From positions 1-64,000 of the forward strand of contig CAZMTK010000002.1 in NCBI GenBank assembly GCA_964569245.1: 64,000 nt of DNA, read 5' to 3'. The notes under the pieces were generated by a model. The model did not search any database. It was given only the letters and a program-made list of their open reading frames with translations, and had not been told where the DNA came from. The position numbers and the translations under genes are program-made. Positions 61,669 through 64,000 of the stretch are shown one piece after another. Source of the DNA: JAAYTY01 sp964569245. Its GTDB lineage: Bacteria; Fermentibacterota; Fermentibacteria; Fermentibacterales; Fermentibacteraceae. Position 1 is the first letter of the stretch. Each line of letters opens with the position of its first letter.

Positions 61669-62145
61669 CTAGAACTTCCCGGCCTTCCGGCCCCTCCCCG
61701 CGGAGCTCTGCCTCTTCTCGCGCTCCTCGCGCTCGGCCTTCCTGTCCTTCTTGGCCTTCTTCTCCTTCTCCTCGGGCTTGAAGGCTACAGGGGAATCCAC
61801 CAGCTCGAGCATGCACGCCTCGGCGGCGTCGCCCACTCGAGGACCCAGCTTCAGAATCCTCGTATAGCCGCCCGGACGTGCGGCGTAGCGGGGGCCCAGA
61901 TCGTTGAACACCTTCCTGACAGCCTCGGCACCATATACCGACGCTGCGACGATTCTCCGGGCGTGCAGGGTGTCCGTCTTGCCGCGGGTGATGATCTTCT
62001 CGACCATGCTCCGGGCGGCCCTGGCCTTCGCCGGGCTCGTCGTGACGCGCTCCTTGAGGATGACGGAGGTCACGAGATTCCTGAGCATCCTCACCCTGTC
62101 GTCATGTCTGAGTCCCAGCTTGGGTGTGGTCTTCCTGTGGCGCAT
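61669..62145 (-). CDS. rplQ: Large-subunit ribosomal protein bL17
   Basis: 158 residues. The N-terminal M-R-H-R-K-x-x-x-K-L-G, R-x-x-M-L-R-N-L and T-T-x-x-x-A-K-A-x-R-x-x-V-E-K-I-I-T are the bL17 signature, with R-x-G-G-Y-T-R-I-L-K-L-x-x-R-x-G-D-A-A-x-x-x-x-L-E-L at the end of the core. A highly charged Lys/Glu/Arg tail of about 38 residues follows, longer than the E. coli protein. 22 bases downstream of rpoA. Confidence 0.98.
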   Translation of the reverse strand: MRHRKTTPKLGLRHDDRVRMLRNLVTSVILKERVTTSPAKARAARSMVEKIITRGKTDTLHARRIVAASVYGAEAVRKVFNDLGPRYAARPGGYTRILKLGPRVGDAAEACMLELVDSPVAFKPEEKEKKAKKDRKAEREEREKRQSSAGRGRKAGKF

Positions 62146-62167
62146 TGGGGGCTCTCCTTGCTGTTCC

Positions 62168-63094
62168 TTAATCCTCGCCGAGCTCCATGTCGTACTGCTC
62201 GAGAAGCTCCACTATCAGCTTCAGCGACGCCTGCCCGAGATTCGGCAGTGAGAGCAGCTCGGAGGAGGTTCTGGCGGCCAGGTCCTCGAGCGTCTCGATG
62301 CCACCCGCCTCGAGAACGTTGACGATTCTCGGCGAAAGCGCCGTATCGCGCAGAGGGGTGATGCTCGAGCCCTTCCCGTGGTCCTCCGAGCCGGGCTCCT
62401 CGCCGAGAATGAGCCCGAAGTGCTTCACGAGGATGTCGCAGGCTCTGGAGAGGGCGTCCCGGGGGGTGATGCTGCCGTCGGTCTCGATATCCATGGTCAG
62501 GCTGTCGAAATCGGTCCTGTCGCCCACGCGGGCGGGATCGACCGAGTAGTTCACCTTGCGCACAGGGCCGAACCAGGAGTCGAGGAGAATCTCGCCGATC
62601 TCCTTGCCCCGGCCGGCATCGTACCACTCCTCCGCCGTGACGTAGCCCTTGCCCTTCTCGACCGTAATCTCGAGCTTCAGACGGCTTCCAGGGCCGATCT
62701 CCGCGATCACCTGGTCGGGATCCAGGATCTCGACGCAGGAGTCGCCCTTGAGGTCTGCACTTCGAGCTGTCGCAGGGCCCTTCATGTCCAGCCTGAGCCT
62801 GGCGGAGCCCGAGCCCTCATGCTTCAGGTCCAGGGACTTGATGTTGAGGATGATGTCGGGCACGTCCTGGAAGACGCCCGGGATCGTCGTGAACTCGTGG
62901 CTCGCGCCCTCTATCTTCACAGAGACCGGTGCAGCGCCTTCGAGCGAGGAGAGCAGCACCCTCCTCAGTGCGTTACCCAGGGTTCGACCGAATCCGCGTT
63001 CCAGGGGCTTTATCACTATCCTGCCGCGCTTGTCGGTCGTTTCTTCGTCGTCCCAGGCTATTCGATCCGGCAGATGAAGGCTCCTGTATTCCAT
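62168..63094 (-). CDS. rpoA: RNA polymerase alpha subunit
   Basis: 308 residues from ATG 63094, preceded by GGGGGT. The N-terminal assembly domain has E-P-L-E-R-G-F-G-x-T-L-G-N-A-L-R-R-V-L-L-S-S in the form K-P-L-E-R-G-F-G-R-T-L-G, then G-V-x-E-D-V-like F-Q-D-V-P-D-I-I-L-N-I-K. The C-terminal domain (about 235-308) has the helix-hairpin L-x-x-x-G-I-x-T-L-E-D-L-A and L-P-N-L-G-Q-A-S-L-K-L-I. Slightly shorter than the 329 residues of E. coli, but complete. Confidence 0.98.
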   Translation of the reverse strand: MEYRSLHLPDRIAWDDEETTDKRGRIVIKPLERGFGRTLGNALRRVLLSSLEGAAPVSVKIEGASHEFTTIPGVFQDVPDIILNIKSLDLKHEGSGSARLRLDMKGPATARSADLKGDSCVEILDPDQVIAEIGPGSRLKLEITVEKGKGYVTAEEWYDAGRGKEIGEILLDSWFGPVRKVNYSVDPARVGDRTDFDSLTMDIETDGSITPRDALSRACDILVKHFGLILGEEPGSEDHGKGSSITPLRDTALSPRIVNVLEAGGIETLEDLAARTSSELLSLPNLGQASLKLIVELLEQYDMELGED

Positions 63095-63174
63095 CTGGTA
63101 CCCCCGACCGTAAGCTGATGGATCGGCCAGCCCCGGCCTGCCGGGCCAGGGGCGGGTCGGCACTGCTGCATGTT

Positions 63175-63579
63175 CTACATCCTGCGCCGCTTCGGCGGTC
63201 GGCAGCCGTTGTGAGGGATCTTCGTGATGTCCTTCACGCCGGTGACCTCGAGCGAGGTGGACTGGAGAGCCCTGACGGCGGACTCACGACCGCTGCCCGG
63301 ACCTCGCACCCAGACCTCGACACGCTTGAGGCCGGCCTCGAGAGCCCTCTCGGCGGCCTGTACCGCGGCCTGGCTGGCCGCGAAGGCCGTTCCCTTCCGG
63401 GTGCCCTTCACGCCGGTAGTCCCGCCGCTGGACCACGTGATGACGTTCCCCTTCAGGTCTGTGATCGTGATCATTGTGTTGTTGAAAGAGGACTTCACGT
63501 GGGCGATCCCGTTCGTGTCGGTGACTCTGGCAATCTTCCTGGCCGCTGTCCTGGCCCTGGCCGCCTGTGGCTTCGGCAA
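63175..63579 (-). CDS. rpsK: Small-subunit ribosomal protein uS11
   Basis: 134 residues. G-I-A-H-V-K-S-S-F-N-N-T-M-I-T-I-T-D, W-S-S-G-G, G-x-R-K-G-T-x-F-A-A and the end D-I-T-K-I-P-H-N-G-C-R-P-P-K-R-R-R are the uS11 signature. The next gene on the strand is rpoA, 80 bases on, with no rpsD in between. Confidence 0.98.
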   Translation of the reverse strand: MPKPQAARARTAARKIARVTDTNGIAHVKSSFNNTMITITDLKGNVITWSSGGTTGVKGTRKGTAFAASQAAVQAAERALEAGLKRVEVWVRGPGSGRESAVRALQSTSLEVTGVKDITKIPHNGCRPPKRRRM

Positions 63580-63597
63580 GGCTTCCTCCTGTTCTGC

Positions 63598-63963
63598 TTA
63601 GCGCTTCTTCATGTGCCCGACGCGCGGTCCCTTGCGGGTACGGGCATTCGTGTGAGTCCGCTGGCCGCGCACGGGCAGGCCGCGCCTGTGTCTGAGCCCT
63701 CGATACGAGCTGATGTCCATGAGCCTCTTGCGGTTCATGGCGATCTCCGCCCTCAGCGCGCCCTCCACCTTGTACTCCGCGTCGATGATGTGCCTCAGTG
63801 TCGCGATCTCGTCCTCTGTGAGGTCATCCGTCTTCTTCTCCGGGGGTATGTCGGTCTTCGAGAGAATCTCCCGCGAGACGGACAATCCTATGCCGAAGAT
63901 GTACGGGAGCGCGTAGACGATCTGCTTGTTCCTCGGAAGATCGATGCCCGATATCCTCGCCAC
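63598..63963 (-). CDS. rpsM: Small-subunit ribosomal protein uS13
   Basis: 121 residues from GTG 63963, with GGAGGT eight bases upstream. A-R-I-S-G-I-D-L-P-R-N-K at the start, the helix-two-turn region Y-I-F-G-I-G, I-S-S-Y-R-G-L-R-H-R-R-G-L-P-V-R-G-Q-R-T-x-T-N-A-R-T-R-K-G split by its usual spacing, and the basic tail are the uS13 signature. 18 bases separate it from rpsK. The 37 bases upstream to the window edge hold no gene start. Confidence 0.98.
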   Translation of the reverse strand: MARISGIDLPRNKQIVYALPYIFGIGLSVSREILSKTDIPPEKKTDDLTEDEIATLRHIIDAEYKVEGALRAEIAMNRKRLMDISSYRGLRHRRGLPVRGQRTHTNARTRKGPRVGHMKKR

Positions 63964-64000
63964 TCTGGTCTACCTCCAGCCCTGCCGGCTTCAGCCCTGA

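Overview
The window is a GC-rich, gene-dense bacterial chromosome segment. It carries TamA/TamB and Wzi-like envelope genes, so the cell is Gram-negative (diderm). At least four secreted proteins end in the same kind of C-terminal Ig-like sorting tail, with a D/S-x-x-G-R turn, a late G-x-Y and a final R-x-x-L/I/V. That tail is typical of uncultured lineages of the FCB group (Fermentibacterota/Hyd24-12, Eisenbacteria and WOR-3 relatives). The phylum placement is inference; the gene content is read directly. Start codons include GTG and several TTG with good Shine-Dalgarno sequences, and many genes overlap by 4-17 bases.

Layout. 1-2 kb: the 3' part of an AAA-ATPase/TPR regulator. 2.5-14.8 kb: exported proteins (a GH85 endo-beta-N-acetylglucosaminidase, a C39-like peptidase, an FG-GAP propeller), a saxitoxin-cluster-like carbamoyltransferase cassette (SxtK/SxtJ/SxtI-like), a decayed AraC/GyrI regulator and a PAS-GAF-GGDEF protein. 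14.8-21.5 kb (minus strand): membrane pyrophosphatase, half-size UPF0016 transporter, secreted subtilase, MazG and dihydrolipoyl dehydrogenase. 21.6-25 kb (plus): TPR protein, TldD and TldE. 25-32.6 kb (minus): a nine-gene run of IIA(PTS), zinc ribbon, GuaB, transmembrane pseudokinase, CarD, HflX, two orphans and a flippase-like protein. 32.7-42.1 kb (plus): histidine kinase, QueA, membrane protein, Tgt, Fe-S rRNA/tRNA methyltransferase, Wzi-like porin and a DUF4097 lipoprotein. 42.3-48.8 kb: small secreted protein, a giant composite regulator, 3-methyladenine DNA glycosylase and PrsW-like protease. 48.9-54.2 kb: TamB and TamA. 54.3-60.6 kb: a ThiD-Nudix fusion, a propeller-like exported protein, a CHASE4-like sensor kinase and a membrane glycosyltransferase. 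60.7-64 kb: pfkA directly behind rplQ-rpoA-rpsK-rpsM, with no rpsD between rpsK and rpoA.

Four palindromic intergenic elements of two families lie at about 1.97, 42.2, 48.85 and 60.6 kb, all at gene 3' ends. The two members of one family differ at three positions that change together in both arms, so the fold rather than the sequence has been kept. In three cases the element edge lies inside or abuts a TAG stop codon. In the fourth family member at 60.5 kb the glycosyltransferase reads 36 codons into the element. No transposase is present here. These elements, the degenerate kinase/ATPase/TPR/AAA+ regulator at 43.2-47.0 kb, the pseudokinase in the guaB-carD operon and the ThiD-zinc ribbon-Nudix fusion are the most unusual items.
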